The notes below the pieces were generated by a model that worked only from the letters and a program-made list of their open reading frames with translations, made no database searches and was not told where the DNA came from. The position numbers and the translations under genes are program-made. Below, piece after piece: positions 1 to 8,841 of a DNA stretch of 64,000 nucleotides (position 1 is its first letter; each line of letters begins with the position of its first letter). The stretch is from the NCBI GenBank assembly GCA_049647265.1, contig JBARXJ010000056.1, forward strand, positions 124,001-188,000, written 5' to 3'. This DNA comes from JAAURB01 sp049647265 (GTDB lineage Bacteria > Cyanobacteriota > Cyanobacteriia > Cyanobacteriales > Microcoleaceae).

Positions 1-1
1 T

Positions 2-274
2 AAAGGGGGGAATGATACCTTTATTTTGGGGAATGCAAATACTGCATTTTATCAGGGTAATCGTAATACTGATAGAGCCACTATCAGGGATTTTGCAGAA
101 GGAGACATTATTCAACTGAATGGTAATAGCGCTGACTATCTGTTGCGAGAAACCAGAAGTGGTCATACCAATATCTTCTTGCAACCTGTCGGGGAAGTAA
201 GAGATCTCGTGGGTATTGTTCAGAATGTCACAGAGTTAAATATAAACGACTCTAGCCAGTTTAGTTTCGTTTAA
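2..274 (+). CDS. RTX-type calcium-binding protein, C-terminal end (5' partial)
   Basis: The reading frame is open to the left edge of the window, so this is the end of a longer gene. The first visible residues, KGGNDTFILGN, are the tail of a glycine/aspartate RTX nonapeptide repeat. The rest, with DRATIRDFAEGDIIQLNG, resembles the C-terminal module that closes many cyanobacterial hemolysin-type calcium-binding proteins. Such proteins are usually secreted by type I systems through an uncleaved C-terminal signal; the hydrophobic end (QFSFV) fits that pattern. The N-terminal domains, and therefore any catalytic or adhesive role, lie outside the window. Family call good, function unknown. Confidence 0.7.
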   Translation, partial: KGGNDTFILGNANTAFYQGNRNTDRATIRDFAEGDIIQLNGNSADYLLRETRSGHTNIFLQPVGEVRDLVGIVQNVTELNINDSSQFSFV

Positions 275-794
275 GCGTTTTTCCAATAGAGGCGATCAGT
301 TTGTCATACTATCGCCTCTGACTAATATCGCAAATGTTACAGGATGATAATCATATTTCTGGTTATGGCAACACTACCGCCAGAAATGAGAACTTATATA
401 ATTTTCCTTTAACTTATAGTTGCTATTTGATTAAAAATTAATATGTAGTCAAGGATCGATAACATTGTAACTAAAAATTTACAATTAGAAGGGTACGAGT
501 TTATAGGGCTTGTAGCGGAGACAATTTTCAAATTCTTGCCAAAATCTCGTTTTGTGTGGTATGTTATAGAGAGTATAATAGAACAGAAGTGTACCTACAA
601 GTCGAAAAAGTACTGAAATCTTAGCGAACTATCTCTTCAAACCCTAGTTATATCGTGTAGGCGAACGCTATCAGTCTTAGTTGAAGTCACCTCATACAGA
701 TCGATAAATTACTTTTATTTTTGACGCTACTTTTACAGGGGATTGACAAAAACACAAAAGTATGCGTTATCAGTTAATTCATTTGAATTTGCGT
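275..794. other. Non-coding stretch between the RTX gene and the DUF6887/6888 pair
   Basis: No convincing gene is visible in these 520 bases. Besides the stem-loop at 288-319 there is a second perfect 8-bp inverted repeat (ATTTCTGG at 355-362, CCAGAAAT at 380-387). The rest is AT-rich with nothing recognisable. Confidence 0.6.
288..319 (+). terminator. Stem-loop just after the RTX gene
   Basis: A perfect 9-bp inverted repeat (AGAGGCGAT at 288-296, ATCGCCTCT at 311-319) with a 14-nt loop starts 13 nt after the stop codon of the RTX gene. There is no clear T-run after it, so it may be a factor-dependent or weak terminator or a 3'-end stabiliser. Confidence 0.5.
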
Positions 795-1010
795 TTAAGT
801 ATTACTATTTTTTGAGGCTTCTAATTTTTGGCGAATTACTGCTTGAACTTTCTCGTCAAAGTCAGGATCATTAGGATGTGCAATGACTCTGAGAGGACGC
901 TGGTTAATTCTATCTAAATAGGCTTGAAAAGCTGCTTTATCTCCTCGATGCTTGAGAAAATATTGCTTTAATTCAGCCTTAGACATTGCATTATAATTAA
1001 TTTGACTCAT
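795..1010 (-). CDS. DUF6887-type small cyanobacterial protein
   Basis: A 71-aa soluble protein starting MSQINYNAMSKAELK. It resembles the small cyanobacterial DUF6887 family, which is usually encoded next to DUF6888 as here. The predicted content is short helices (AELKQYFLKHR, AFQAYLDRINQ) and a charged C-terminal helix with no catalytic motif. An in-frame ATG five codons upstream (1025) is possible. I prefer 1010 because a GGAG lies about 9 nt before it and the start then overlaps the end of the upstream partner by 14 bp, suggesting translational coupling. Role unknown. The family name is from recall of the pattern and not from a search. Confidence 0.7.
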   Translation of the reverse strand: MSQINYNAMSKAELKQYFLKHRGDKAAFQAYLDRINQRPLRVIAHPNDPDFDEKVQAVIRQKLEASKNSNT

Positions 1011-1185
1011 CAGCAAACTCTCCATTTGGTAAAATTTGAAACTCTAGCTCTTCATCATACCCTGCTAATATGTATACATTGCCAGTTCGATCATCCACAC
1101 AGATAAGATGTATGGGCTGAAGCATGACGTAAGTCAGTTGGTATCCGACCCGATACAAACTCTTTAATTGAGCAGCAGTAGGCAT
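997..1185 (-). CDS. DUF6888-type small cyanobacterial protein
   Basis: A 62-aa protein upstream of and overlapping the DUF6887-type gene on the same strand. The core (PIHLICVDDRTGNVYILAG) followed by an acidic strand-rich segment is typical of DUF6888 proteins: a short helical N-terminus, then a small beta region ending in an ILPNGEF-like motif. The two genes form a compact bicistron, a layout shared with many toxin-antitoxin-like or regulatory pairs, but nothing in the sequence proves such a role. No Shine-Dalgarno is evident before the ATG. Confidence 0.7.
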   Translation of the reverse strand: MPTAAQLKSLYRVGYQLTYVMLQPIHLICVDDRTGNVYILAGYDEELEFQILPNGEFADESN

Positions 1186-1317
1186 GGCAATTGCTGACTT
1201 TTTCTATTTCTCATTTTAACAAATCTTCCTTCTTTTAAAAAGATTTAAGATATCAACTTTTAACCTATTAATGAAAGGGACACAACATCTAGTTATGCCC
1301 CTAGAAAATATTACAGA

Positions 1318-4293
1318 TTATTCAAATCCTTCAATGGGTGCAAACCCTTGACGTTGAATGTTTTCTGTAATGGTACGAGGTTCGAGGAATTGGAGTAAAT
1401 AATCGGGTCCTCCGGCTTTTGAACCGACACCGGAAAGTTTGAAGCCGCCGAAGGGTTGACGAGACACAATTGCCCCGGTAATACTTCGGTTAATGTACAA
1501 GTTTCCGACTTCAAAATCGGCTTTTGCTTGTTCAATATGAGACGGTGTACGAGAATATAATCCTCCGGTTAATGCAAAGTTTGTACCGTTAGCAATCTCA
1601 ATCGCTTCATTGAAATTCTTTGCTTTAGTCACGGCTAAAACAGGGCCAAATATTTCTTCTTGGGCGATTTTTGCATCGGGAGAAATATTTTTAAAAACCG
1701 TGGGGGGAACGAAATATCCAGTTTCTGGGGCATCCACTTGAATGGCTAATTCTCCTTCTTGTTTACCCGTTTCAATGTATTCTTTAATCCGTTGTTGGGC
1801 TTTAGCATCAATCACTGGCCCGACAAAAGTACTCGGATCAGTTGCATCCCCCACATTAAGCGATCGCACAGCTTCAGTTAATCGGTTCACAAAGGCATCA
1901 TAAACGGGTTCTAAGACGATAGCGCGGGAACAAGCAGAACATTTTTGTCCGCTGTAACCAAAGGCAGAATAAACGACTCCTGCAACGGCTTGATCGAGGT
2001 CAGCACTTTCATCAACAATGATGGCATTTTTACCGCCCATTTCGGCAATAACGCGCTTTAAATGTTTTTGTCCAGGGCGTAAAATAGCGGCTTCAGCATA
2101 AATTTGACAGCCGACTTCTTGAGACCCAGTGAAGGTAATCATGTGAACATCGGGATGTTTGACTAAATGAGATCCGACAGTTGAACCTTTACAGGGAATA
2201 TATTGAAATACGCCTTTTGGTATGCCTGCATCGACTAAAATTTCGGTAATTTTTGCGGCAATAACTGAGGAGACTTCAGCGGGTTTTAACAGGGTACAAT
2301 TTCCGGTGACCAGAGAAGCAACGGTCATCCCAACCGGAATAGCTAAGGGGAAATTCCAAGGAGAAATAACAACAGAAATACCCCGAGGTTGATAATGATA
2401 ACGGTCGGTTTCTCCAGCCGTATCATAATTGTATCCTTGATCTAAGCGTTCCATTTCATCGGCATAATAGCGACAAAAATCGATTGCTTCTGAAACTTCA
2501 GGATCGGATTGAGATAAGGTTTTACCGACTTCATACGCCATCCAAGCGCACAATTCATAACGCCGTTTTTCCATGAGTTCGGCTGCTTTGCGTAAAATCC
2601 CGGCTCGTTCTCGAACAGGGGTACGTTTCCAAGTCTGAAAGGCATCTTTGGCAGCTTGAATTGCAATGTCAGCTTGTTCAATACTAATTAAGCCTATTTT
2701 CCCAACAATTTCTGTCGGCTGACAAGGGTTAACAGAATTGACTAAGTTTTCGCTATTTTCCCGTTGACCATTAATTAAGGGTAGATAAGTTTGACCCAGT
2801 TGTGCATGAATAGTTAATATCGCTTTTAAAGCTTTTTCTCGTTGAATAGTATCAGAGAAATTACTATCAGCGGCATTCGGAAATACAGGTTTCCAAGTTT
2901 TAGAAATGCTGCTTTCAGCATCTCCTTGAGGGGGTGCTAAAAGTTGATCGACAGGGCGTTGTTCTTGACTTTGTCGTAGGAATGAACTATTAGCTGTATT
3001 TTCTAATAACCGTCGAATTAAATAGGACATTCCCGGTAATAAATCCCCATACGGACAATACATCCGCACTCGATATCCTTTCTGGGCTAATGCTTTTGCC
3101 AGTGAGTCCCCCATGCCATATAAAACCTGCATTTCAAAGGCGCGACGGGGAACATTTAAAGTCTCTGCAACCGCAATGGCTTTAGCTTGAGAACGGACAT
3201 TATGACTACCAATAGCAGAATAGATATATTGATGATTTTCTAACATCAATTGGGTAATTTCTTCATAGTTGGCATCGGTGGCTGCTTTGTCATTAAAGAC
3301 CGGTTGAGGCCAATCATTCTGCATCGCTTTGATGGTTTCTTGATCCCAATACGCCCCTTTGACTAATCGAACAGTTACCGGATGACCGCGTAATTTTGCC
3401 CATTCAATAATTCCTTCGAGATCTTTTTTAGAGTCCCGTAAATAGGCTTGAATGGTCATGCCAATATCAGTCCGGTTGCGGAATTCTTCTTCTAATAATA
3501 TATTTTTGAGAATACTTAATGTCTGATCTTTGTAGGCATATTGTTCCATATCAAAATGAACCGCAGCCCCCACTTCTTTGGCACGACGTAAAAGTATGCG
3601 AATGCGTTCACTGACTTGAGCTTCACTGCCTTTAACATCGAGGGGATCAAATTGAGAATAAAAAGCCGTTAATTTAACCGAAACTTGGACTCTGGAAAGG
3701 GGTTGCCCATCTGCTTCATCAATTTGAGGAACAGGTGACCACTTTTGCGCCGCTTCACTCAATTTTTCCATTAATTCCAGATAGCTATTGAGATAAGCTT
3801 CAGCTTCTGTTTCAGTAATGACCGCTTCTCCCAATAAATCGACTGTGAATGCTAATTTATCTTTCCGCAGTCTTTCTAAGGTTTTAATCACTTGCGGAAT
3901 CGTGTCTCCTGCGATATATTTATGAGCTAGAGTTTCAACCGCAGGGGCAACCGTTGTGGCAGCCAGTTTACCCGGAGCAGAATCAGGGTTAGCAAAGTTT
4001 AATAGATTCTTAAGTAAATCGGGTAATTCTACCGCTTCAGTAGTAAGATATTCCTGTAAATGAGCGGCAATTTCAGGTTTACTTCGTAGGGCGGGTAAAC
4101 AGTCAATAAAGTGGAATAACTGAACTTTTAATCCCGGATTAGACATCGTCCAATCTAAAAGTTTATCATCTAGCCGCATTTGATTTTGTAACTGACTGAA
4201 AAAAGAACGTTTCTTCTCTTGTGTTGCGGTTAACAGTTCTTTCGCAATTTCTTGTGTTTTAGTTTCGTATTTTCCAGAAATTTGTGCAACCAT
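1318..4293 (-). CDS. putA: Bifunctional proline dehydrogenase / L-glutamate-gamma-semialdehyde dehydrogenase
   Basis: A 991-aa two-domain PutA that oxidises proline to glutamate through pyrroline-5-carboxylate. The N-terminal half (about residues 110-440) is the FAD-dependent proline dehydrogenase barrel, with the RMYCPYGDLLPGM...YLIRRLLENT signature near residues 408-432. The C-terminal half (about 500-985) is an NAD-dependent aldehyde dehydrogenase with FTGSQEVG, the general base in EMGGKNA (Glu751) and the catalytic cysteine in GQKCSAC (Cys785). There is no ribbon-helix-helix DNA-binding domain at the N-terminus, so it should not repress its own gene as the trifunctional E. coli enzyme does. 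It stands alone on its strand; the leader contains a long stem (4340-4385). Confidence 0.95.
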   Translation of the reverse strand: MVAQISGKYETKTQEIAKELLTATQEKKRSFFSQLQNQMRLDDKLLDWTMSNPGLKVQLFHFIDCLPALRSKPEIAAHLQEYLTTEAVELPDLLKNLLNFANPDSAPGKLAATTVAPAVETLAHKYIAGDTIPQVIKTLERLRKDKLAFTVDLLGEAVITETEAEAYLNSYLELMEKLSEAAQKWSPVPQIDEADGQPLSRVQVSVKLTAFYSQFDPLDVKGSEAQVSERIRILLRRAKEVGAAVHFDMEQYAYKDQTLSILKNILLEEEFRNRTDIGMTIQAYLRDSKKDLEGIIEWAKLRGHPVTVRLVKGAYWDQETIKAMQNDWPQPVFNDKAATDANYEEITQLMLENHQYIYSAIGSHNVRSQAKAIAVAETLNVPRRAFEMQVLYGMGDSLAKALAQKGYRVRMYCPYGDLLPGMSYLIRRLLENTANSSFLRQSQEQRPVDQLLAPPQGDAESSISKTWKPVFPNAADSNFSDTIQREKALKAILTIHAQLGQTYLPLINGQRENSENLVNSVNPCQPTEIVGKIGLISIEQADIAIQAAKDAFQTWKRTPVRERAGILRKAAELMEKRRYELCAWMAYEVGKTLSQSDPEVSEAIDFCRYYADEMERLDQGYNYDTAGETDRYHYQPRGISVVISPWNFPLAIPVGMTVASLVTGNCTLLKPAEVSSVIAAKITEILVDAGIPKGVFQYIPCKGSTVGSHLVKHPDVHMITFTGSQEVGCQIYAEAAILRPGQKHLKRVIAEMGGKNAIIVDESADLDQAVAGVVYSAFGYSGQKCSACSRAIVLEPVYDAFVNRLTEAVRSLNVGDATDPSTFVGPVIDAKAQQRIKEYIETGKQEGELAIQVDAPETGYFVPPTVFKNISPDAKIAQEEIFGPVLAVTKAKNFNEAIEIANGTNFALTGGLYSRTPSHIEQAKADFEVGNLYINRSITGAIVSRQPFGGFKLSGVGSKAGGPDYLLQFLEPRTITENIQRQGFAPIEGFE

Positions 4294-4339
4294 AGGTTAT
4301 ATTGCTCCAACAATAATCAAGCCTGAATTAAACCCGATC

Positions 4340-4385
4340 AATAAAGGAAAGAGATCGTTTACTAGCGAAGTCTCTCTCCCTTATT
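4340..4385 (-). promoter_or_regulatory. Long stem-loop in the putA leader
   Basis: Two 15-nt arms (4340-4354 and 4371-4385) pair with 13 Watson-Crick matches. The two mismatches become G-U pairs only when the minus strand is transcribed, which is the putA sense strand. It sits 47 nt before the putA start and is not followed by a T-run. It may be a leader structure or the transcription end of the small gene upstream. Confidence 0.35.
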
Positions 4386-4662
4386 AATAGCTAAATTCTT
4401 TTTTCTATTATACTCCAAAAAGATAAGTTTTTTCTGGTATTTTGAGAAACTGCAATAAAAAGTAATTTTATTTAGAGATGAATGGACAGGCTTTTTAAGT
4501 TAACTTCTTATTCATAATGAGCTGACGGTTGATGGCATACGATGAATACTATAACATCTATTTTATCAATTAAGGAAAATATTATCGTCCCACTGTAAAA
4601 GAGGAATTATTATTTCGATGTAGTTTAATTAAATTAGATTTAAAGCTCTTTTATTTTAAGGA
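4386..4662. other. Non-coding stretch upstream of putA
   Basis: Together with the leader stem, about 370 bases separate putA from the 110-aa membrane protein gene. The sequence is AT-rich and I see no gene or clear promoter motif in it. Confidence 0.5.
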
Positions 4663-4995
4663 TTATTTAACATTACTTTCTACATCCGCCAAGGCTTGTT
4701 CGAGTTGTTCAAGCTGTGCAGATAACTGCTCTTGTTCAAGTCGAAACTTTTCGGAAGGTTCAGCAACCCATGGAATAATAGGGGTTTGTTCTAGCTGTTT
4801 TAAATAACTTTTTGTTTGTTTTCTTGCATTTTTTAGAGATTCAGGATTATTATCTTTGCTAATTTCTTGAAGTTCAATCCGCTTAATTTGAGTTTGATTC
4901 AATTGTTTTTGCTGAATTTGTTTAATCCATGCAATACTACAAGTACTGAATGCTGTAATAATTAGTCCCATCATCAAAATTTCAAATTTAGACAC
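4663..4995 (-). CDS. Small membrane-anchored coiled-coil protein, unknown function
   Basis: A 110-aa protein with one hydrophobic N-terminal segment (about residues 6-24, ILMMGLIITAFSTCSIAW) followed by a polar, glutamine- and glutamate-rich tail. The end (about 80-108, FRLEQEQLSAQLEQLEQ) has a heptad pattern consistent with a short coiled coil. The topology suggests an inner-membrane anchor with a soluble helical domain. No family is recognised. It stands alone between putA and a TPR lipoprotein, all on the minus strand but with long gaps, so it is probably transcribed separately. Confidence 0.55.
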   Translation of the reverse strand: MSKFEILMMGLIITAFSTCSIAWIKQIQQKQLNQTQIKRIELQEISKDNNPESLKNARKQTKSYLKQLEQTPIIPWVAEPSEKFRLEQEQLSAQLEQLEQALADVESNVK

Positions 4996-5258
4996 GATGC
5001 ATCCCCTAAGTTATACCAGCCTAATTCAATTCATTGAATTACCTGTCTATATCTCTAGAATAATGGAGTCTTCGGGGTTTGACATCATGTTTTATCAGAA
5101 TCTTAACTTAAGTTAAATTCAAAGGCTTAATCGCTAAAATAATATTAAAAACTATTAAGATTTTATGAGTCATTTACAAGTCTCCAATATTGAGAGTCAA
5201 CTTACTCGAATTCAATAGGTTTTATATGACTTTATATGCTCTTTATGGTTAAAGTAAT

Positions 5259-6266
5259 TTATCGACGACGACGAGTCCGACGGGAAGGACGACTATATGT
5301 TCGGCGGTTTCTATAAATAATCACAGGTTCTTTTTCTTTAATGATAACAGTATTCACATCATCTTCAGAGGTTTGTGTAATCTCTTCTGTCTCTTCTACT
5401 TCGTTATTTATTTCTACATTAGACTGAAGCTGTTGAGCCACTTCTAAGGCTAAAGTTTTCGTGGCTATATCCCCTTCTTTTTCAAGTAATTTTGCCGCTT
5501 TTTTTAAGTCTTCCACTGCTTTTGAGTTTTCTCCCATTTCTGCATAAATAAATCCTCGATCTAAATAAGCTTCAGGATAATTAGGATTAAGCTGAATGAC
5601 TTTATTATAATCACTCAATGCTGTTTTTACTTCTCCTTGTTGTAGATATTCATCTCCTCTGTAATAATAAGCATCCGCACTATCTGCATTGACTACAATC
5701 GCTTGGTTATAGTTAGCAATTGCGGATTGATGACTATTGAGCCGTGAATAAGCAACGCCACGATTGAGGTATAATTTAACTTCTCCAGAATTGAGATTAA
5801 TAGCTTGATTTAAAGTAGTAATTGCTGTTTGATACTCTTCTGATTCAATCTGTTTTATTGCTTTATTGTTGAGTTGTAAAGCTTGTTCTGCTTTTTCCCA
5901 CTGCTGTTGAATTAATAAGTAATTATTTTTGTAATTGGTTAGCTTTTGTTGGGCTTCAATAAAATCAGAATGTTCGGGCGGAATTTTAACCAGAATTTCA
6001 ATGGCTTCTTGCCATTTATCCTTTGCGCTTTGCCAAGTAGACTGAGGATGGGGAGGATTTTGAACCAAGATTGAGGCTTGCCAAGCTAACTGTTTGGCTT
6101 TCTCTAAATCTGTAATATTATTATCTATGGTTTCTGAATTTTCTTCTACAGAAACACTGTCGGTCACAATATCCTGCTGGTCTAATTCTTGACTTTGATG
6201 AGTCAATTGACAAGAACTGATACTGATTCCGAATAAACTAATAATCGCAATATTTTTAAAATTCAT
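5259..6266 (-). CDS. TPR-repeat lipoprotein with basic C-terminal tail
   Basis: A 335-aa predicted lipoprotein. The first 19 residues form a signal peptide ending in a lipobox (ISSC, lipidated Cys19). An acidic, low-complexity linker follows, then a helical region and about four tetratricopeptide repeats (about residues 130-265; for example AYYYRGDEYLQQGEVKTALSDYNKVIQLNP). A second acidic linker leads to a strongly basic end (RRTYSRPSRRTRRRR). TPR domains act as protein-protein scaffolds. The arginine tail could contact an acidic partner, nucleic acid or the cell wall; that part is inference. No specific partner is encoded next to it. Confidence 0.75.
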   Translation of the reverse strand: MNFKNIAIISLFGISISSCQLTHQSQELDQQDIVTDSVSVEENSETIDNNITDLEKAKQLAWQASILVQNPPHPQSTWQSAKDKWQEAIEILVKIPPEHSDFIEAQQKLTNYKNNYLLIQQQWEKAEQALQLNNKAIKQIESEEYQTAITTLNQAINLNSGEVKLYLNRGVAYSRLNSHQSAIANYNQAIVVNADSADAYYYRGDEYLQQGEVKTALSDYNKVIQLNPNYPEAYLDRGFIYAEMGENSKAVEDLKKAAKLLEKEGDIATKTLALEVAQQLQSNVEINNEVEETEEITQTSEDDVNTVIIKEKEPVIIYRNRRTYSRPSRRTRRRR

Positions 6267-6450
6267 TCTATCTCTCCTAATTTTTAGAGTGATACAATTT
6301 ACACGGGATGTTTGAGATCATCTGACTGCGTTAGTCTTCCCATAATCCGCTAGAATGATAAACAATCACCTGTATTAAATTTCTTAACTGTTTGACTGTC
6401 TGAGGATTTGAGAATGATAAACTGCTCACAGTTCAATTTTTTTCATGATA

Positions 6451-7548
6451 ATGAAACGCCGACAATTCTTAAATTATGCCACAACAACCACTGCTGCATC
6501 TATCGGTTTAAATCAGGTTTCTTCTCAAGTCAAAGCTCAATCTCAGCCTAATATTCGTTGGAAACTCACAACAAGTTGGCCGACTTCTTTAGATACATTA
6601 TATGGGTCAGCCCAAACCATTGCCCGACGAGTCAAAGAAATGACCAATGGACGGTTTATTATTCAAACCTTTGCCGCCGGAGAAATTGTTCCCGGATTAG
6701 AAGTCTTAGATGCCATTCAGCAGGGAACCGTTGAATGTGGTCATACTTCCAGTTATTATTATATCGGTAAAGATCCCGCTTTAGCTTTTGCTACGGCAGT
6801 TCCCTTTGGACTCAATGCCCAACAACAGAATGCATGGCTTTATCAAGGGGGTGGAAATGAAGCGATTAATCAAGTTTATTCTCAGTTTAATATTATTGCT
6901 TTTCCGGCAGGAAATACGGGGGTACAAATGGGAGGCTGGTTTAAACGAGAAATTAATACCGTTGCAGATTTACAAGGGTTAAAAATGCGAATTCCAGGGT
7001 TAGGCGGAGAGATTTTATCTCGTTTAGGTGTGAATGTTCAAGTGTTACCGGGCGGAGAGATTTTTCTGGCTTTAGAAAGAGGGGCAATTGATGCGGCGGA
7101 GTTTGTTGGGCCCTATGATGATGAGAAATTAGGGTTAAATAAAGCGGCAAAATTTTATTATTATCCCGGATGGTGGGAAGCCGGGCCAACGTTACATTTA
7201 TTGGTGAATTTAAACGCTTGGAATAGTTTACCGTCAGACTATCAAAATATTTTACAAACAGCAGCCTTAGAAGCAAATACGGAGTGTTTAGCTAAATACG
7301 ATGCCCGCAACCCTCCGGCTTTACAACGGTTAGTTCAACAGGGAACTCAACTGCGAGAATTTAGCCCAGAAATTTTAAAAGCGGCTGAAGCAATGAGTTT
7401 TGATTTGTTTGAAGAAACGGCGAGTAAAAGTGCATCATTTAAACAAGTTTATGACAGTTGGAAGCAATTTCGCGAGTCGATTTATTTGTGGCATTCTGTA
7501 AGTGAGTTAGGATATAGTCAATTTTCTCTCTCTAGTTTTGTTAAATAA
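6451..7548 (+). CDS. TRAP-type solute-binding protein (DctP family, 2-oxo/hydroxy-monocarboxylate type), Tat-exported
   Basis: A 365-aa periplasmic binding protein. The N-terminus (KRRQFLNYA, then a short hydrophobic stretch and an AxA-like site near QVKAQ) looks like a twin-arginine signal. The mature part has DctP hallmarks seen in the TakP/TTHA0766 subgroup that binds 2-oxo acids or lactate: TSWPTSLDTLYG, GVQMGGWFKRE, the MRIPGLGGE segment and the ligand/metal region YYYPGWWE. An ATG two codons upstream (6445) is possible; I prefer 6451 because it aligns with the start of the downstream paralogue. No DctQ or DctM membrane subunit lies nearby, so the permease must be encoded elsewhere. Confidence 0.85.
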   Translation: MKRRQFLNYATTTTAASIGLNQVSSQVKAQSQPNIRWKLTTSWPTSLDTLYGSAQTIARRVKEMTNGRFIIQTFAAGEIVPGLEVLDAIQQGTVECGHTSSYYYIGKDPALAFATAVPFGLNAQQQNAWLYQGGGNEAINQVYSQFNIIAFPAGNTGVQMGGWFKREINTVADLQGLKMRIPGLGGEILSRLGVNVQVLPGGEIFLALERGAIDAAEFVGPYDDEKLGLNKAAKFYYYPGWWEAGPTLHLLVNLNAWNSLPSDYQNILQTAALEANTECLAKYDARNPPALQRLVQQGTQLREFSPEILKAAEAMSFDLFEETASKSASFKQVYDSWKQFRESIYLWHSVSELGYSQFSLSSFVK

Positions 7549-7616
7549 ATTAATATGATTTTTTATATAGATTGATAAAATAAAAAAATACTATTTATAT
7601 TAGATTAAATTTAAAA

Positions 7617-8753
7617 ATGAAACGCCGTAAACTATTAGGATATGCTGCAACAGGGGCTGTAACAACGGCTGCAATTTCTGCTTGTACCTCCTCTGAAAAT
7701 TCCTCTAATTCTGCCTCCACAGAAGGGGGACTACCTAGCCTCAGGTGGAAGATGGCAACCAGTTGGCCAACGGCTTTAAAAACCCTTTATGGGGCGGCGG
7801 AAATGGTGGCAAAACGAGTCGATGAAATGACCGATGGACGGTTTAAAATTCAAGTCTTTTCTGCCGGAGAAATTGTTCCGGGTTTAGAAGTATTAGATGC
7901 AGTGCAACAAGGAACGGTTGAATGTGGTCATTCTGCCAGTTATTATTACATTGGAAAAAATCCCGCCTTAGCCTTTGGAACTTGTGTTCCGTTTGGTTTA
8001 AATGCCCAGCAACAAAATGCTTGGTTGTATCAAGGGGGTGGTTTGGAATTAATGCATAAACTCTATGCTGATTTTAATACCATTGCCTTTCCAGCGGGAA
8101 ATACAGGCGTACAAATGGGGGGATGGTTTAAACGAGAAGTCAATACCGTTGATGATTTAAAAGGGTTAAAAATGCGAATCCCAGGGCTTGGCGGACAGGT
8201 TTTAAACCGCTTAGGGGTGAATGTTCAAGTGTTACCAGGAGGGGAGATTTTCCTCGCATTAGATAGAGGGGCCATTGATGCGGCGGAGTGGGTGGGGCCG
8301 TTTGATGATGAGAAATTAGGCTTGAATAAAGCGGCGCAATTCTATTACTATCCGGGATGGTGGGAACCGGGTTCTAGTTTTGATTTACAGATTAATTTAA
8401 ATGCTTGGAATGGGCTACCCACAGAATATCAAGAAATCCTTAAAGCGGCTGCTGAGGAAGCGAATATTAATTGTTTAGCTACCTATGATAGTGAAAATCC
8501 TCAGGCGTTAAAACGATTAATTGAAAGCGGGACTCAATTGCGGGCTTATAGTCCAGAAATTATGCAAGCTGCCCAAACTCAAGCCTTTGAATTATACGAA
8601 GAAAATGCTAGTAAAGATGCCACTTTTAAAGAAGTTTATGAACAGTGGAAACAATTTCGAGAAAGCATTTATCAATGGCATGCAGTCAGTGAATATAGTT
8701 ATGGAAACTTTGCAGTTGCCCCGGCTTTACAAGCGTTACAAGATCCCAGTTAA
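7617..8753 (+). CDS. TRAP-type solute-binding lipoprotein, tandem paralogue of the preceding gene
   Basis: A 378-aa protein close in sequence to the gene 68 bp upstream: nearly all DctP motifs are repeated (TSWPTALKTLYG, GVQMGGWFKRE, YYYPGWWEPG). It differs at the N-terminus, where a Tat-like KRRKLLGYA motif is followed by a lipobox (ISAC), predicting a lipid-anchored form, and at the ligand region (AEWVGPFDDEKLG versus AEFVGPYDDEKLG). The pair looks like a tandem duplication that diverged in anchoring and perhaps in ligand. The two are probably co-transcribed, since no terminator-like structure lies between them. Confidence 0.85.
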   Translation: MKRRKLLGYAATGAVTTAAISACTSSENSSNSASTEGGLPSLRWKMATSWPTALKTLYGAAEMVAKRVDEMTDGRFKIQVFSAGEIVPGLEVLDAVQQGTVECGHSASYYYIGKNPALAFGTCVPFGLNAQQQNAWLYQGGGLELMHKLYADFNTIAFPAGNTGVQMGGWFKREVNTVDDLKGLKMRIPGLGGQVLNRLGVNVQVLPGGEIFLALDRGAIDAAEWVGPFDDEKLGLNKAAQFYYYPGWWEPGSSFDLQINLNAWNGLPTEYQEILKAAAEEANINCLATYDSENPQALKRLIESGTQLRAYSPEIMQAAQTQAFELYEENASKDATFKEVYEQWKQFRESIYQWHAVSEYSYGNFAVAPALQALQDPS

Positions 8754-8822
8754 AACCATTATTTAATATCAAGAATTGATGGGTTGAATGGATTTTAAAA
8801 TCAAGATTTACAGGGCGCAGCA

Positions 8823-8841
8823 GGGCGCATGCAATGCGCCC
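8823..8841. repeat. GTAGGG-type hairpin repeat between convergent genes
   Basis: A perfect 8-bp stem with 3-nt loop (GGGCGCAT, 8823-8830; ATGCGCCC, 8834-8841) abuts the stop codon of the TPR/coiled-coil gene and lies 69 nt after the TRAP gene. Read on the minus strand it begins GTAGGGGCGCA. A partial direct copy of the arm (CAGGGCGCA) lies just left of it. It may end transcription from both sides and resembles two other GTAGGG hairpins in this window. Confidence 0.6.
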
